From positions 8,309,608 through 8,373,607 of the forward strand of contig CM063246.1 of assembly GCA_032158295.1 (NCBI GenBank): a stretch of 64,000 bases of DNA, written 5' to 3'. A program made the position numbers and the translations under genes. Shown here piece after piece: positions 47,763 to 59,215 of this stretch (within the stretch, counting starts at the first letter, position 1; each line of letters opens with the position of its first letter). Under the pieces are notes generated by a model. The model did not search any database. It was not told the DNA's origin and saw nothing but the letters and a program-made list of their open reading frames with translations. Source of the stretch: Pycnopodia helianthoides (lineage: Eukaryota; Echinodermata; Asteroidea; Forcipulatida; Asteriidae).

Positions 47763-48814
47763 CTTGTTTTTTGTATTAATGTAAAGGAAACATTTGTTAA
47801 CCCTTAAGTCTCTGCAAGGGCAAATCTGCTTGAAAATTTGAGTCCAAGACACTTCCAGTAAATTAACAGAATCGTTGTCGAATAGAATTACAATTTTTCA
47901 ATTTGAGCCTATAGCTTTGTAAAATGTTTGTCCATTTTGTTATCTATCAGTTTAATCTTTTTCATGTTATCAACTCGTCTGAGAATATTCATTGCCTCTC
48001 ATTGTCAGGCTTTCCAATGATTTTCTTTTTATTTTATTTTTTTTTAACTTTATCATTGACACATTGAACACAGTAGTTTTTTGAAGGCTTTTACATGGCA
48101 TTAAGTGCTCAAATTATTTTAAAGCATTTTTTTCCGGGAACATCTCATAATGAAAGTACATGCAAATGTATTTTTCGGTTAGATTAATGGGTACATCGAA
48201 CAAAGGTCACCTCAGCATCATTCACTAGTTGTTTGTTGGGATGTCGTGGTGTTTGGGTGTTTGTTTGCTTGTTTTTTTGTTTTTGTTTTTTAACACAAGC
48301 TGGAGAGTGTTCCCTAGAGCCGCATGTTGAAGTGTCTCGCTTTGGGGCGATTGGAGTAGCTTGGTTTTCTTTTAGTTCGGTGGTGACAGTGTTTTAGTGC
48401 CACAACGAAAAATGGTCGATGACGGTTTGCAGAAAAATGTATACACATTCACGCTTAGCAATCTAAATAAACAACTTAAATCATGGGGTCCCCTAAACTT
48501 TGAAATCAATTCACTCTTGAGGATTGGTACTGCTAAAGCAATAGTATCGCCATCATCAAAGACTTTGACTTTGAATGTTTATTGTAGGCGGCTCAGGAAA
48601 AAAATGCTCTTCAATATGTTATGAGTCGTGTTTTCCGTATCCAATCTTTTCAAACATCATGTGAACGTCATGGACTCTCAAACTTTTAACCATGTCTAAT
48701 TAGACTCCGCCACTACTTGTTTTCTTCAGATTCAAGTACGAGCATGCGTTGTTCTACAGGGTAGAACGGGCTAAATAAACTCCTTAACAAGAGGGCGGTA
48801 TGCTGCATGTCTCG
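47763..48814 (-). other. Gene 2 intron 2, left part
   Basis: No exon seen. T-rich runs at 48028-48050 and 48260-48295. Confidence 0.4.
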
Positions 48815-48990
48815 TCGTACGGCTCAGGCCGTTTTCGAAACCACGGCATGCGCTTGGGCTCCGGCTTGGTCATCTGTCCGCTTGATTGAAGCCTCGTTCG
48901 GAAAGCTCCCTTCTTCTAAATAACTGATGGCGCTTACGTGTCCAAGCTTAAATCGCGGGCGTGGTTTCGAAAAGGGCCTACGGTCCGTTT
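48815..48990. repeat. ~170-bp TIR element (MITE-like)
   Basis: ACGGCTCAGGCCGTTTTCG, continuing AAACCACG, at the left is matched by CGTGGTTTCGAAAAGGGCC and TACGGTCCGT at the right. Inverted ends of about 30 bp surround about 110 bp with no coding features. It lies in gene 2 intron 2. Confidence 0.68.
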
Positions 48991-49076
48991 GCTTCAGTTC
49001 AGCCTCCACCTCAGCCCTGCTGTAAACATTGTGTGTTTCGAAAGATTAATAGCGTAACGAAAACAATGTCAGTTAC

Positions 49077-49283
49077 CTTTAGTATATGAATCGTCATTTG
49101 ATGTGAGAGGTTGTAAACGCCGGTTCTTTCCAGGGGGAGGCAGGTCAATGTTTTGAGGAAAAGTGCCCACACCTTTAGTGTCTGCATTTAGCCGGCCGTC
49201 ATGTTGATTGTATGCTGCCACCTCTTGGCGAGAATTTGCCTCATGTAGTTGACGTTTTGGCTGCTCTTTGTTTTCAATGACAC
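49077..49283 (-). CDS. Gene 2 exon 2: DLPPPG-block exon, first copy
   Basis: The phase 1-1 frame is open for 68 codons. It begins VIENKEQPKRQLHEANSR, continues through AYNQHDGRLNADTKGVG and ends with TFPQNIDLPPPGKNRRLQPL and TSNDDSYTK. The donor is TAAAG|GTAACT and the preferred acceptor is ATCTCAAATGTCAAG before 49283, which follows a pyrimidine-rich stretch. The peptide is hydrophilic and probably disordered, with Gln/Asn-rich parts. Basic pairs occur at PKR|Q and NRR|L, and PPPGK precedes NRR, which loosely recalls amidated peptide precursors. The block FPxNxDLPPPGxNxxLxPLT recurs in exon 3. No family is recognised; a secreted matrix-type protein is equally possible. Confidence 0.62.
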
Positions 49284-50104
49284 CTTGACATTTGAGATAA
49301 GATAATGATCCAGTTTGGAGCAGTAAGAGATTGATGTCTTATAAGCTGCTGCCACCCTTTTTTAATGACGCATTAACATTTATAGGACATTGTGTGATTG
49401 CCAAGCATATTTTAAAGACCAACTTCAACGGAAACGGCAACTAGTATCTTTGCTGAAATTATTTAATTTTTTTCAAACAATAAGTAAATTGAGTTCACAT
49501 GAGAATAAACAGATTTTAATTTTAAGATAAAAAACAATAATTTTGGACAACCTTTTACGGTACTTTTAAGAAAAAAATCGCTAAAAAAGGCCCGTTACGT
49601 CATCACTCATGTTACGTTATTGGTGGAAGCTCCGTTTTGTACAGTCGCTTTGTTGCAACATGGAGAGAACAAAGCAGCATCCAACAAATTACGTCAAAGT
49701 ATTGTCCCGTGAAGCTAGTTTTCAAAAACCTTGAGGTAAGGGCCAAATTTGTGATCGATAATAACGCAAAAGTCTGAAGTGTAAAATTATCAAAATTACA
49801 TAAGCATTACCGTTAACAATTTTTCGCACAGGTAGCTGTTTGATAATGAATGCAATATTCGTGTGTTCACATTCAAAGCGATTGAAATGTCATGTAACAA
49901 TTACAAAAGAACAGCTAAATAATAGTAAAACCATTGATAATGTTTTATTATTTATGTTTTATTCTGTACATTCAAAACCCCTCATTGATTCCTAATCGGG
50001 CATTTTATTGTACCTCGGCTTTGCCTTGTTACACAAAGCACCTTGGATAAAACCTCGAGAGATCAAACTTTTCAAAGCAATTAATAAGTAGGTTCATTGC
50101 AAAA
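49284..50104 (-). other. Gene 2 intron 1, left part
   Basis: No exon seen. TACGTCATCACTCATGTTACG near 49595-49620 and ACGTCAAAG near 49690 are the only CRE-like words noted. Confidence 0.35.
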
Positions 50105-50585
50105 ACATAAAAACAAGATTCCTTGACAAAAAACTGAAATCATTGCAAACAACTCAAAACAATACTCATTAACCAATGAATAGCAATCGTTGCAAAGAAT
50201 TCAAAACAATACTCATTAAGAATAAAGAACAGCAACCATTGCAAAGGAACAAAAACAACACTCATTGAGAAAGAATAATAATAATCATTGCAAAGGACTG
50301 AAAACAATACACATAGACAAAGAAAAACATTCGTTACAAAGAACTCAAAACAATACTCATAGACAAAGAGTAAACAGTCATTGAATAGAACTAAAAAAAA
50401 ATACTCCTTGACAAAGAATATCAATCATTGCAAAGAACTTAAAACAACACCCCTTTAGAAAGAAAAACAATCATTACATATAATTCAAGAATAAACAGTC
50501 ATTGCAAAGAACTCAAAGCATTTCTCATTGAGAAAGAACAGCAACCATTGCAAAGAACTCAAAACAATATTCCTTGATATTTTGA
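50105..50585. repeat. Minisatellite of ~45-bp units next to gene 2 exon 1
   Basis: About ten degenerate units of the form CATTGCAAAGAACTCAAAAC plus AATACTCATTGACAAAGAATAACAAT-like sequence. The array ends about 12 bp before the donor of the signal-peptide exon, so it forms the very start of intron 1. A long minus-strand frame over it is a by-product of the repeat. Confidence 0.82.
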
Positions 50586-50597
50586 CTCATAACTTAC

Positions 50598-50670
50598 CAA
50601 GAGAGTCCGCAGTGGATTGTACCCCAATCAAAGTCATGAGAAGCAGTGATCCGACCAAACACAACTCCAT
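50598..50670 (-). CDS. Gene 2 exon 1: signal peptide
   Basis: ATG at 50670 opens MELCLVGSLLLMTLIGVQS followed by TADSL, a classical short signal peptide with a hydrophobic core and a small-residue cleavage site near VQS-TA. The donor is CTTG|GTAAGT, close to consensus. Coding length is 24 codons plus one base (phase 1), which matches exon 2 at 49077-49283. A TATA box lies about 145 bp upstream. The predicted protein is secreted. Together the five exons give about 184 residues without the C-terminus. Confidence 0.72.
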
Positions 50671-50815
50671 AGTATTAGTAGTCACGATGGAAACAGTGGT
50701 AATGAGACAGCCGCTTGTTGGCATTACAAACATTATTCACCAGGCAGAACAAGTCTGAAATCAAAGCAGTTGTTGGCCTAAGTATGGTAAAGCCTCGTCT
50801 GAATTAAGCAGGTTC

Positions 50816-50823
50816 TTTATATA
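50816..50823 (-). promoter_or_regulatory. TATA box of gene 2
   Basis: TATATAAAG on the minus strand, preceded by GGTAT. A start about 30 bp downstream, near 50785, would leave a 5' UTR of about 115 bases. GCTTTGATTTCAG at about 50755-50767 resembles a splice acceptor, so a 5' UTR intron is an alternative. Confidence 0.5.
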
Positions 50824-53690
50824 ATACCGATGTGCTGAATGTTGGAAAGCAGCAAGCGCAAAAACCTGTTGACAATAATAGGAATCTGAAAGTGGGTCCC
50901 TGTAAACGAGGTCCTTGCCGGTAAAGAATGCGTTATCTCTGAGCCCTGGCAAGATAACCCTACACTTACATGTCGGCCTCACCTTTTATGGTCATACAAT
51001 GAGCTCGCCAGAGAGCAGTAGGTCTAAGGTTTCAAAAAGACGCAGTCTCTTAATATTTAACGTGCACATTTTCTGATTCTCCGAAATATCTTATTACACA
51101 TTGGAAGCCCAAAATAGCTTCACAGGCAAAACAAAATATTTCTCCCCTTTAAAGAACTGTACTTAACATAAGTGTCATTTATTAAACTCGAAAAAGCTTG
51201 AACTAATAGTCAAGACAGCTCCTGAAACTTAAAACCTCCCTCCAAAGCATAAGATCTAGGGAGACTTATCGAAGAGGGCTCTCCAAATTGACATTTATGC
51301 ATTTTTCTCTATGAGAATTAATTTACATTACCCTATAATGTAAAACTTGAGTGGAAATCGATCATGTCACCTTTTTGTGTACGAGTGTTGCAATTTGATT
51401 CAGTATCAGCTCGGCTTTCATATAATCACCACTATTAAGTTTCACGGACAAAATGTTAACTGGAAGGTACGATTATGTATAACCTATATTTTTTGTTTGC
51501 TTTTGGGTTTTTTTTTTCAAAGTTAATTTTAAAGCTGCGTTTAACAAAAACAAAACTAGAGATTTATTCTCAAAAAAGTGGTGGAAATATTATGACAACG
51601 ACCACAGGTTGAAGGCTCTTTAATCTTTTGTTTGAGTTCTGTTTATGGTGAGTGTTAAAAATTAGAAAAGCAACCGATTAAGGGAGCGTCGTAAATAACT
51701 TCATCTACTGCCCTCATTTAATACGTGAATCTAGGCCAACCTCTTGGTGGCGCACTATATTGCAACCTCTGTTAACAATGAAGTTTTGTTTCAAACGGCT
51801 TGCTCAAATTTGATATCTAACCTAAACAAATTAAAATAAAATATGAAAACATTATAGGCCTATTAATAATCTTCCCCGAATTCCAGTAATTTGACGGGTA
51901 GTTAACTGGGCAAAATAATTATAGTAAAATTATCCGTTACAGTTATCGATCGACAGTGTTCATTACACGTTAAAAAAAACTGTTATTCTTGTGTAAAGTT
52001 TACGGCCGATTCGCCCTTACCGTAAATTTTTTCGAGGTATCTCCCTAATTTTTTTGAAAGTGATGCTGCCAAGTAAAATTACGGAACGTTTTACAATTCT
52101 AAGACTTGCAGTTAAAAGAGTAGTTTGGCAGAAGCGCCAATATCATTAAATCTATACATTGTTTACTGAACTATAGCTTTATAATACGAATCCGATCGCA
52201 CTTTCCCCAAGAATGCGTCTAGGACGAGAAACTCTCGCTTTAAAAATAATATGTTGGGCTTTCTGTGTTCAATGGGAAGAGAGTTCGCTTTTTTGTTTTT
52301 GTTCTGTTGCTTTTTTTTAAGCAAAAGCTGGTGGAAATCAGCATGACATCCATATTGTTAGAACGTAAACACTTTCCCCCAGCTTACACGCAAATGGCTG
52401 ACCGTGCAAAGTGTGAACAGCATCTTTGCTAAGTAACATGTGTGCCAAATGTCATGCTTTTATCATTTAAATGCACGATTTCCCAAATTATTTGTCCAAT
52501 ATGTTTCTCTTGGCCCCAATCGGTCTCATCCAAGACCGCTTGGATGGGCTGATGAGCTTGTACAAATTCTTGTTCAGAATGTATAGTGATGCATGATGGG
52601 AATGATTGTACTGCTGATCGGCGCAACGCGCAAAATCACATGTAAATGTACAGACACGATACAATCAAGCATGGGTGCTTCATTGATAATGTAAACGATC
52701 CTCTTGAACCGAAGTTATAAGTTGCAATCGAGCTCTGTATTTTTAAAGGCAAAGGTTGACTATCATTATTTTCAATGTATTTAAGCGATAGAGCTACATT
52801 ATTATTGATAGTGGAACCTTTCGTAAATAGGAAGAGACTACCGGTGGTTTTATGTCAGGGAGAGGAGCCAAATGCGCATCTGCATATTGTCTGCCCATCC
52901 CATGCCGTATCCAGAGGTGCTAAGATCGATCAGAACTATCTGTCTGCCTCCACTTTAGTGCTGTCAAAAATAACCTACTTAATCATTGTTGGGTATGGTT
53001 GAATTGTGTCGTTTTAAACTGCACTGGTGATGTGGTTGAGCCGTTTCTGATGAAGTGAAGGAGTACTGCACGATTCTGTTTCGTCAAGATTTAGTTCAAT
53101 CTTATTAGTTGAGTTTTACCCTATAATGTGTTTGGTATTGTATACACTACGTACTTTTCAAAGTCATGCCGATTCAAAACAAATTCGGGTGGGATTCAAA
53201 CCCACAACCTCTGCCATTGATGTCAATAGTAGTTGAAGCTCGTTCGTTATCATCCACGATGTCAGCATGCACTTCAGTATGAATGCAGTGTGTGTACGTG
53301 TTCAGGATAACCATATTTTACTGAAACACAAACAGCCTGTTTCTGTTGAAGCATACATCGAGGACGAAAACCTCTTTAAAAACATTTGGCTCATGTGCTC
53401 CACACACTACACTTGATTCTTGAGAGTGCTTTATTCACCAGTGCACATAACGGGAGCTTGTTTGTGTACAGTCGATCGTTGCGCAAACAACAGGCTCGAT
53501 TCAGGAGAAAAGGTGCTTTTAAACGAATATAAAATTGAGGACATACGAAATTATTGCCAGGCTATAGTCATTGTATTTTTAGCTAAAGCTTTGTTTAGAC
53601 CCGTACTGAAGAAAATTACAACATCGTGTGTGTGTGATTTTATATAATATGTAAAAGGAATAATTTTAATCAATTTCTTGCGGCTTACCA
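50824..53690. other. Upstream of gene 2, no gene recognised
   Basis: AT-rich intergenic DNA. A tRNA-like B-box complement (GGTGGGATTCAAACCCACAA) lies at 53190-53209 and may be a worn tRNA-derived repeat. A T-run lies near 51505-51520. Confidence 0.4.
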
Positions 53691-53830
53691 ATGTTTGTTG
53701 GTGAACTATAGAACGTATTTTTTACATGTATATATGTATATAAAATTAGTAGGGTAGATGGGCAAAGCTTTCGATCCAAACCAGACCTTCGTCAGAGGCA
53801 TAAACAAGCACAAACGAAAACATATCCATT
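53690..53830 (-). repeat. Element with CTGACGA-stem-GAAA motif
   Basis: On the minus strand CTGACGA (53789-53795) is followed by A, a stem GGTCT/GGATC with GU pairs, and then GAAAGCTTTG. This is the same arrangement as at 9060-9090. A flanking TATATGTATATA run lies near 53730. No coding sequence was seen. Confidence 0.4.
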
Positions 53831-54059
53831 TATAGCAAAAATAAGAGGCAAAGAACAATTGGAAGGTATCCAGTAAAAGAGGGAATTTTTTAGCCAATCA
53901 AAATTACTAGTTTATCAACAGTCGGGTGGCTAGGAACCAATCAGATTAAAGTAGTGAAAACTAAAGGATGGGGGATTCATTGCTTCTCCCCAAACTGAAA
54001 CTGAATTAATAGAAAAGGTTAATGCAAACAATACTTGACCAAACTCTAAAGGTGTGCAA

Positions 54060-54620
54060 CAAAATAAAGGTAGAATGGGGGTGTTTTGGGTACAGATAAA
54101 AATATTCTGCGACAGAAATCTACCATTAACGCTGAAGAAAAAGGTGCGCGATCATTGTGTATTTCCAACGATATCTTATGAATGTCAAACATGGGCAATA
54201 GCTAAGTGCATACATAATAGATTGCCTACCACTTAGAGGGCAATGGAAAGAATATTAAATGCAAGGGATTTCGCTGAGAGACCAGATACCTCACCGAACA
54301 ATCAGAGACAAAACAAAAGTGACAGATATCACAAACTATGTCAACAACATGAAATGGAAATGGGCAGGGCACGTAGCAAGGATGACAGACAACAGATGGA
54401 CAATAACAACCACAGAATGGCAACCCAGAGTAGGGAAAAAATCCAGAGGCAGACCAAAGGAAAAGATGGAGGGATGATACATTGAAGATCGCAGGGGAAG
54501 ACCTGGACAAGAGCGGCTTAGGAAAGAACAACATGGAGGAGTCTGACAGAGGGCTACACTCATGCCGTGGATGAACGATATCTAGGCACAAGGTTACAAG
54601 GTTCAAAGAGCAATGATTGA
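54060..54620 (+). pseudogene. RTE-like retrotransposon polymerase 3' fragment
   Basis: Forward frames give LPLTLKKKVRDHCVFPTIS and YECQTW (54120-54200), then MERILNARDF/MQGISLRDQIPHRTIR (54243-54300). Next come KVTDITNYV, KWKWAGHVARMTDNRW (about 54350-54400), EWQPRVGKKSRGRPKEKM (about 54416-54470) and a final short tail. These are the conserved C-terminal motifs of RTE-type non-LTR retrotransposons. Frameshifts near 54240-54260 and 54475 split the frame. The catalytic part is missing, so it is a dead 5'-truncated copy. It shares its tail with 16600-16795. Confidence 0.8.
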
Positions 54621-55486
54621 TTACAAATAATTCACTTTACTGCACAGCACAGATGATATGGTTTTTAGTAACAACCTTCACAGAGGAACCACATCGTCAG
54701 AAATGTTGAAAGTGAAATCAGCAGTTTTAAAGCGGTTTGTTTCCTTCATTGTTCAGAATGGATTTTTTTTTGTTTACCAATTAAGACCTCTCCTCCACCC
54801 TTTTAAGTGTACAGCAAACGACGTGTGAATAACATGTAATTTGAAGCTTGTAAACAATACAAGAAGAGAGCAATTGAAGCAGGTATCTTACTACTACAAT
54901 TTCGAGACGCACTTGCTTCACATCGTTGTCAATATGTCATGGACCGTTTGAAACAAGATGATACAAGTACGCCAGAGGTATTGAACAACGGGGATTTACA
55001 GTATTATATTTTGAGCCCGTAGGGGAACATTTCAACTTCATAGGCCGTAAGCCCAAAGCTCAAGAGAAGACTCCTTACATCTTGAGAAAGGAGACAAGAA
55101 GTAAACTAAGGCCTTCGAGGGACATCTCTCACGCGCTTGGTTCAAACTCTCCTTGGGACACTCCAGTACTTCACGTGTCATCAGAAACTGCAAAGAGGAA
55201 AATTTTTACTCAAATTGACACCTGCCTATACACTGAAAACGAGAAAATAGTGATTCGAAAAGTGTCTTCAATCTGAAGGACGGTAATGCTTGACTTTCCA
55301 ATACCCGAGGTAGCTTTACCCGCAGAGACGTGAGCCTTTTGTCAAGTCGCTCGCGGCTTCCCGGTTTGTCGAACAGCGCCACCAACGTTAACACGAACAA
55401 AGATTTATAGTGTGAGCGGTGAAGCCTTTATTGCATCCTTTGTTACTGTAAGTGCACAATATGCATAAGCTTTATTTGCAGTTGGC
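54621..55486. other. No gene recognised
   Basis: Mixed-composition sequence. No splice-flanked coding block was found on either strand. Confidence 0.35.
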
Positions 55487-55891
55487 CTATGAGCAATTAG
55501 AGATAAACCATGACGTCACAACAAAAGTGAAGTACATTCTAACAAAATGGTGACTGCATGAGTGAATGACAATTCTTGGAAGATAACCCACAGCAGTACT
55601 TTGGTTTAAAATGTATTGGCAGATAGAGGTAAATCTTGACGATTCCGCGCAGTTCACCGTGTTTGTTACACGGTAACATCCATGGCCACTGCATTTAGAA
55701 ACGGACACTTTCAAAATGACCGATATCCCGTACTCAAAGTCGAACAAAATAACGGATGTCCGAGCACTGACCTTCCAATGAACCGCCTTCGTTCTCAAAC
55801 CAAATATTACGTAGCAAACCTCCGTCAGTAGGACGCCACAAGCTTTCCGAGGCCATCTTGCATCAACAAGAAACAGGTCTTTGTGGTCCAT
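55487..55891 (-). CDS. Unassigned 134-codon ORF
   Basis: One of the longer non-repetitive frames in the window, opening MDHKDLFLVDARWPRKACG and ending TSWFISNCS. It has eleven cysteines without a recognisable spacing and no clear signal peptide. No splice sites in a consistent phase were found, and no family is recognised. It could be a repeat remnant or a chance frame. Confidence 0.18.
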   Translation of the reverse strand: MDHKDLFLVDARWPRKACGVLLTEVCYVIFGLRTKAVHWKVSARTSVILFDFEYGISVILKVSVSKCSGHGCYRVTNTVNCAESSRFTSICQYILNQSTAVGYLPRIVIHSCSHHFVRMYFTFVVTSWFISNCS

Positions 55892-56234
55892 TCTCTACCC
55901 AAAAAACAATATTCTCGAAAGGTCTGCACTCATCCTACTGCAAACTTTACGTTGGGAAATTTAAGTACAGTTGAAATGTTGAAGTATTAAAGTAGGCCTA
56001 CAGTTGAATTGAATTGAAAGTGCACCATGGTTTCTGGGTTTTGCTGTGTGCATGTTATGAATAGTCTCTTGTGAGTTAGCTTCAATCTTACAAAACACTA
56101 TACTGGGCATTAACCCTCGATACTGAACCCACTCTGGGGTAGACGGGAGAGGTCATGTTCCCACCTAATGCAATCAGCAGTGCAGATATATAGGGGGGGG
56201 GGGTGCACAAACTGTTTGATTCTTTTGAGCTTAC

Positions 56235-56314
56235 CTCCATGTTCTGAGTATTAACGGCTTGAAGTATAAAATCTGTTAGATTTGGCGTAGAGTTAATGTA
56301 AAACGTGCACAGCC
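56235..56314 (-). CDS. Isolated exon candidate
   Basis: A long T-tract (minus strand of 56325-56353) followed by GCGCCAG precedes 56314, and the donor ATGGAG|GTAAGC follows 56235. The open frame reads LCTFYINSTPNLTDFILQAV then NTQNME (26 codons), phase 1 to phase 0. Composition looks protein-like with an N-glycosylation-type NST. No partner exons or family were identified. The acceptor tract may simply be a retroposon tail. Confidence 0.28.
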
Positions 56315-56320
56315 CTGGCG

Positions 56321-56324
<4 letters not shown>

Positions 56325-56353
<29 letters not shown>
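56325..56353. repeat. Poly-A run
   Basis: A-run of about 29 bases on the plus strand. It could be a retroposon tail or simple expansion. Confidence 0.9.
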
Positions 56354-58039
56354 CGAGCTGGAAAGTTAGACACTTTAGAAGACTAGGAATAACAATGTCC
56401 ACAAGGCATGCATGCGGTATGAAAGGCCGCGTCCATATAGGAGCACTGTTACAGTCAACGCATATCAGCCACACTCAAAATCATATTACACATATTCCTG
56501 CGATGGTTGGACCCACCTTTCCAACCTGCAATTAAGACAGTGTGAGAATTCTGTGTGTTAAGTGACTCTCCGTGTATTTGGAGGGTAAAACCAAAGCTGG
56601 AAATAAATGCCACAGTGGATTGCAGGGGATGGATGACGATTTCTCGGGCTAGCTGAACAACAGAAAGCCACTCCACCCTTTCCCAAATCGCTTTGTTCTC
56701 TTTCAACCTCCGTCAAAAGTTATTGACAAATCATTTGGGTTTTTTTTACACGAAGATAAGCACACGACCTACATTTCAACGAACAACTGTTTTGTAGTTT
56801 TTTCCATTCAACAGAACGATTTCAAATAAAGATTGGAGAAGATAATGGTCTTAAGGGAATTTCAGTTGAACTTTTATTATAACACTGCGAACATTGGTAA
56901 CTCGACAGGCTACTTCTTGATACAATGACAGTAAACAAAATTAACCATATATTTATTTTCCCCACCAACAGTTCATGCCTCATTAACCATTTTTAAGTGG
57001 TCAATCCGTACTCGAATTATAAATTAAATCGGTAAAAATAATTCTTGGTTGTGATGACTGATGTAGCTTTACATATTACCCCGGGAAAATGTTTGCATGA
57101 CACAACGTCTATGATCACGATCTATAGCAGGGACTCGAGATGGTTGTCTTAGTGTTTTAAACCATGCTCCCTGATGGCGAGGGTCTCTGTCCCCCGTGCA
57201 TGTACAACACGCTGGCGGACAGACTGAGCTAAAAGATTCCTCTGCAAACAGACTGGGCTAAGAGATTCCTCTGCAAACAACACAGCCTTGAGGTAAAGCC
57301 CCCCTCGACAGGCGCCAGTTTTTAAGAAGAAGTCGATTAAAAAAAGAAGACGTGGAATCCCAGTAGAGAAAGGAATCCACAAGATAGAGCTTACAGAAAG
57401 TCTCTCCCCTTGTCACTCTAAATCCTTCAGAATAATAGTAACAAATTCAAACCCCCGCTGAACAAGATTTAGTTTGACTCGATCGGCAAGCATCGTATCT
57501 GTTGAACGCCCCGTTTTCACCTCATGCAGAGCGATATCGCACAGTTCGATATTCGTAGCGAATGTTTTGCAAGAGTTAAGCACATTTTATACTTGAGTGT
57601 AGCGAATTTGTGACGTAGGCCTATACACGTTTGCTTCACACTTCGATTCACATGAAGAATAACCCAGGCGTAAAAGATTATTGTACACACAATAACTGAA
57701 GTGATGGTACTTCCCTTCAGGTATCATTATCAGTTTAGTCGAATCAACATTCTTAGGCCTATTGGTACCTCCAATTCGGTACTCTCATCTGTACCTCCAT
57801 TGTTGCATCGTTATTCATACTTACAATTTGGTATCCCTCACTTTTGTGCAAAAGTTCCATTACAGAACCCTAATTTGAAAACCTCCGATTCGGTTAGAAC
57901 CCTTCGACTCAAGACTATTGGTACCTTCATGTTCAAAATGAAGATTTTTGATTTTTTTGGACCACCAGTTTGATCATTGGAACCTTAAAATTGTTACGAC
58001 AACGGTTTCTCCAAATTGAAACCTATGTGGGTTCCTCCA
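56354..58039. other. No gene recognised
   Basis: A 29-bp direct duplication (CAAACAGACTGGGCTAAG/AGATTCCTCTG type) lies at about 57218-57280. Minus-strand TTAATTGCAG|GTTGG near 56525-56535 is acceptor-like without a supported exon. Confidence 0.35.
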
Positions 58040-58160
58040 TCTCGCTACACCAATGATATCCCGGTTCCTACACCAATGATACCCAGTTTCTACACCAATG
58101 ATACCCACTTTCTACCCCAAGGATACCCAGTTTCTACACCAATGATACCCAGTTTGGGGT
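58040..58160. repeat. ~20-bp tandem repeat
   Basis: About five units of TTCTACACCAATGATACCCA with minor changes. The open frame across it has no biological features. Confidence 0.85.
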
Positions 58161-58179
58161 ATTGTCCCGTTGGTATCTC

Positions 58180-58396
58180 ATGTAACCGCGGGATCCTGGT
58201 TCCGGGTCCAAGGGGGCATTTCATACCCATATGTAGGCCAGTGTGTCCCGGAATTTGTGTCAAAGGGACCTAGAAAATGGTCAACGTGACGTATGATCAA
58301 ATTCTTCACCAGTTTTCGGGTCGGGCTGACCCAGAAATGATTCAGGCCCCAAGGATCCGTGTCGATTCTGACTCGGGAGTAGTTAGAGTGTGTACC
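58180..58396. repeat. GGGTCA-rich TIR element, family D
   Basis: It contains GGTTCCGGGTCCAAGGGG, TTTCGGGTCGGGCTGACCC and the right end GACTCGGGAGTAGTTAGAGTG, given in pieces. The left end is worn. Confidence 0.6.
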
Positions 58397-59215
58397 CAGT
58401 TCAGAATAAATATTTCTGTGAATTTAGAAATTCTTCTTCCTTCTTTTAGTCTTCGTCATCTTCATCGTCTTCTTCTTCTTCTTCTTCTTTTTTACCGAAG
58501 AGTAATTGGCTCGCCTTCGTCACTTAATTTTATACATTGTACTGTACTTTTCGCAAAGAGACTTTAATGCTCTCTTGTTTATTCATTGCTTTGTGAGTTT
58601 GTAAGATAGGTGACTTATTCTTTCATTCGAAATGAAGATTTCATTGAAAGGTCTTCTTCTTAATATTATTATTATTCTTCTTCACTCCTATTAGGAGGTT
58701 ATTTAATCCCCGTCAACTCACGACCTCAGAATCAAAACTCAACGCAATTAGATTCATACTGAAGGGTTCCCGATATATTAACCCCGAGCTGCATTGCATT
58801 CGGGCATCGCACTCGCGCGGCTGTGGTTATTCACATTTTTAGCTTTATAGTAAGCAAACTATTACACAGCCTTGCAATCAAGGCTAGGTTCTTAGGGAAT
58901 ACTACGGGAATATTAAAGTCACCTGGAAATATATATATATTTTTTTAAACATAAGAGTTTATGTATATTAACAATAAAACAATTTTTTGAGTAATTGTTT
59001 GTGAGGATTTATATGTTTAAAAAATAGATAAATTCGTTCGGGGGGTGACTCCGCCCATCCCCTTTTGTGACGTCAATGAAGGCAGACTTCGCCTCGATCG
59101 AACATCGACCCCCCTCGAATTTGCTTGCGTTTACGTTGTAAACACACGTGCAAGTAGGACCCAGTAGTGATCTTGTACGTTTCGAAAAAGAGGTTTTTTC
59201 TTGCATTTTCCGGCC
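58397..59215. other. No gene recognised; CT-rich and AT-rich simple runs
   Basis: A TCTTCTTC run lies at about 58465-58493. The stretch from 59040 on (CCGCCCATCCCCTTTTGTGA) may belong to the same element as the THAP remnant that follows. Confidence 0.35.

Noticed and set aside
48824..49009. 61-codon minus-strand frame near gene 2 exon 2
   Set aside because: It coincides with the ~170-bp TIR element and lies outside the phase-consistent exon set.
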